NCBI RefSeq assembly: GCF_001625595.1
Contig: NZ_AUXT01000150.1
Span: 90,592 to 154,591 of the forward strand
Direction of reading: 5' to 3'
Length of the DNA: 64,000 nt
Origin: Pseudoalteromonas luteoviolacea NCIMB 1942
Lineage (GTDB): Bacteria; Pseudomonadota; Gammaproteobacteria; Enterobacterales; Alteromonadaceae
Shown: one piece after another, positions 63,221-64,000 of the stretch
Layout of the letters: every line of letters starts with the position of its first letter
Position numbering within the stretch: the first letter of the stretch is position 1
The notes under the pieces: model-generated
Told to the model about the DNA's origin: nothing
Seen by the model: only the letters and a program-made list of their open reading frames with translations
Databases searched by the model: none
Made by a program: the position numbers and the translations under genes

Positions 63221-63956
63221 ACAGGCCGCTTTTGAAGCACGCACTTTAGTAAGACAATCAAATGTCTGTGTGATCTCAACAATCTCTAAAAACCTTCATG
63301 GTTATCCTTTTGGATCTGTGTCTCCTTTTATGACGGACAATCAAGGTAGACTTATTTTTTACATTGCAGGTATTGCACAACACTCTCGCAACCTCAATGA
63401 AGACAGCCGCATGTGCGCTACGGTATTTGATGCCGCCGAAGAAGGTGACCAAAATGCACATGCCCGCGTAACCGTTGTGGGCGACGCCGCCCCCTTACCA
63501 GCCGAAGAGTCGGAAGCTTTACTTGAACGTTACGAACGCCAATACCCAGAAGCAATATCATATCGTCAAGCACACGATTTTCAGCTGTGGCGTATGGAAG
63601 TGAAACGTGTCCGTTACATTGGTGGTTTCGGTCATATATTTTGGATAGAAAAAGACGAATGGAATGCCCAAGAGCCAGATTGGACACTAGAAGATGAGAA
63701 GAGAATGGTTGAACACATGAATGACGACCATGCTGATGCCAATCAGCTGATGCTCAAGCTTATTCACGATGTCGAGGCCAATGAGGTCGTCATGACTACT
63801 ATTGTGCCTGATGGCTGCTACTTAAGAGCACATGATAAAAACTATTACATTCAATTCGAAAATATATGCATGGACAGTAAAGCTGTTCGTATGGAATTGG
63901 TAAGGCTAACTAAATTGGCGAGAAAAGCACTTAATACTGAAGCAACTCAAGATTAG
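63213..63956 (+). CDS. hugZ: HugZ-family heme oxygenase
   Basis: 247 aa. The N-terminal split-barrel FMN-binding-like domain (about 5-150: NVCVISTISKNLHGYPFGSV, GGFGHIFWIEKDEW) is joined to a C-terminal DUF2470-type domain (about 160-240: MVEHMNDDHADANQLMLKLI, DGCYLRAHDKNYYIQF). This is the architecture of HugZ/HutZ, heme-binding proteins that release iron from heme. Position after hutBCD supports the role. Few bases follow in the window. Confidence 0.92.
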   Translation: MREQAAFEARTLVRQSNVCVISTISKNLHGYPFGSVSPFMTDNQGRLIFYIAGIAQHSRNLNEDSRMCATVFDAAEEGDQNAHARVTVVGDAAPLPAEESEALLERYERQYPEAISYRQAHDFQLWRMEVKRVRYIGGFGHIFWIEKDEWNAQEPDWTLEDEKRMVEHMNDDHADANQLMLKLIHDVEANEVVMTTIVPDGCYLRAHDKNYYIQFENICMDSKAVRMELVRLTKLARKALNTEATQD

Positions 63957-64000
63957 TCACTGTGAGTATTTGATCCATATGCTAGAAAATAAAAAAGGGA

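Noticed and set aside
63979..64000. ATG followed by a few codons at the right edge
   Set aside because: Only seven codons are visible and no good ribosome site; cannot be supported as a gene.
1..64000. CRISPR arrays, tRNA, rRNA, prophage or integron
   Set aside because: Looked for regular repeats, cloverleaf-like segments, phage genes and integrase genes; none found.

Overview
The window looks like chromosome of a marine gammaproteobacterium of the order Alteromonadales, most like Pseudoalteromonas. This is an inference from AT-rich composition, conserved gammaproteobacterial gene blocks (rpoE-rseABC, lepA-lepB-rnc-era-recO-pdxJ, rpsP-rimM-trmD-rplS, pheA/tyrA, smrB/prmB-aroC, ygfX-sdhE/ygfZ), a multidomain chitinase and a heme-uptake locus. 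No rRNA, tRNA, CRISPR array, prophage or integron was seen. Most of the window is housekeeping core; accessory material is limited.

Layout. 1-2.8 kb: a DUF4856-type lipoprotein running off the left edge and an OmpR-type regulator with a degenerate receiver. 2.8-5.4 kb: divergent ilvY/ilvC. 5.5-10.3 kb: a chemoreceptor, a lipoprotein with transglutaminase-like and TPR regions overlapping an M28 peptidase, a GIY-YIG protein and bamE. 10.4-16 kb: an ankyrin/membrane protein, a DUF2897-type peptide, YjiH, bamC, gcvR and bcp. 16-24.5 kb: pdxJ-recO-era-rnc-lepB-lepA and rseC-rseB-rseA-rpoE, all on the minus strand, with a sigma-E promoter before rpoE. 24.7-33.3 kb: nadB, ygfX-sdhE, ygfZ, slyD, a DUF481 protein, yciU, a crotonase, a CidA/LrgB pair and an MscS channel. 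33.4-37 kb: a chitinase followed by a decayed, internally deleted IS4-family (IS50-like) element.

37-45.4 kb: aroC-prmB, smrB, a double-receiver protein, two very small genes behind a sigma-54-like promoter, a 2-Cys peroxiredoxin, fadR, an unusual 657-bp gap, dsbB, a ComEA-like protein and SOS-controlled yebG. 45.4-53 kb: an aminotransferase, then a signalling cluster (GAF protein, HsbR-like receiver/phosphatase/kinase, STAS protein, and a GGDEF-EAL protein beyond yciH). 53-58 kb: pheA with a Phe-rich leader peptide and attenuator, tyrA, and the rpsP operon. 58-64 kb: a heme locus, with a TonB-dependent receptor divergent from hutBCD-hugZ across a good Fur box.

Themes that link the genes are envelope stress (rpoE-rse, and a sigma-E-like promoter before bamE), iron and heme acquisition (Fur-like sites at both ends of the window), and aromatic and branched-chain amino acid synthesis. 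No clearly new multi-gene defence or biosynthetic system was found. The best leads for something undescribed are the sigma-54-like small-gene pair at 41 kb, the stem that buries the ribosome binding site at 7.5 kb, the startless open frame and inverted repeat in the fadR-dsbB gap, and the partner-switching/c-di-GMP cluster.
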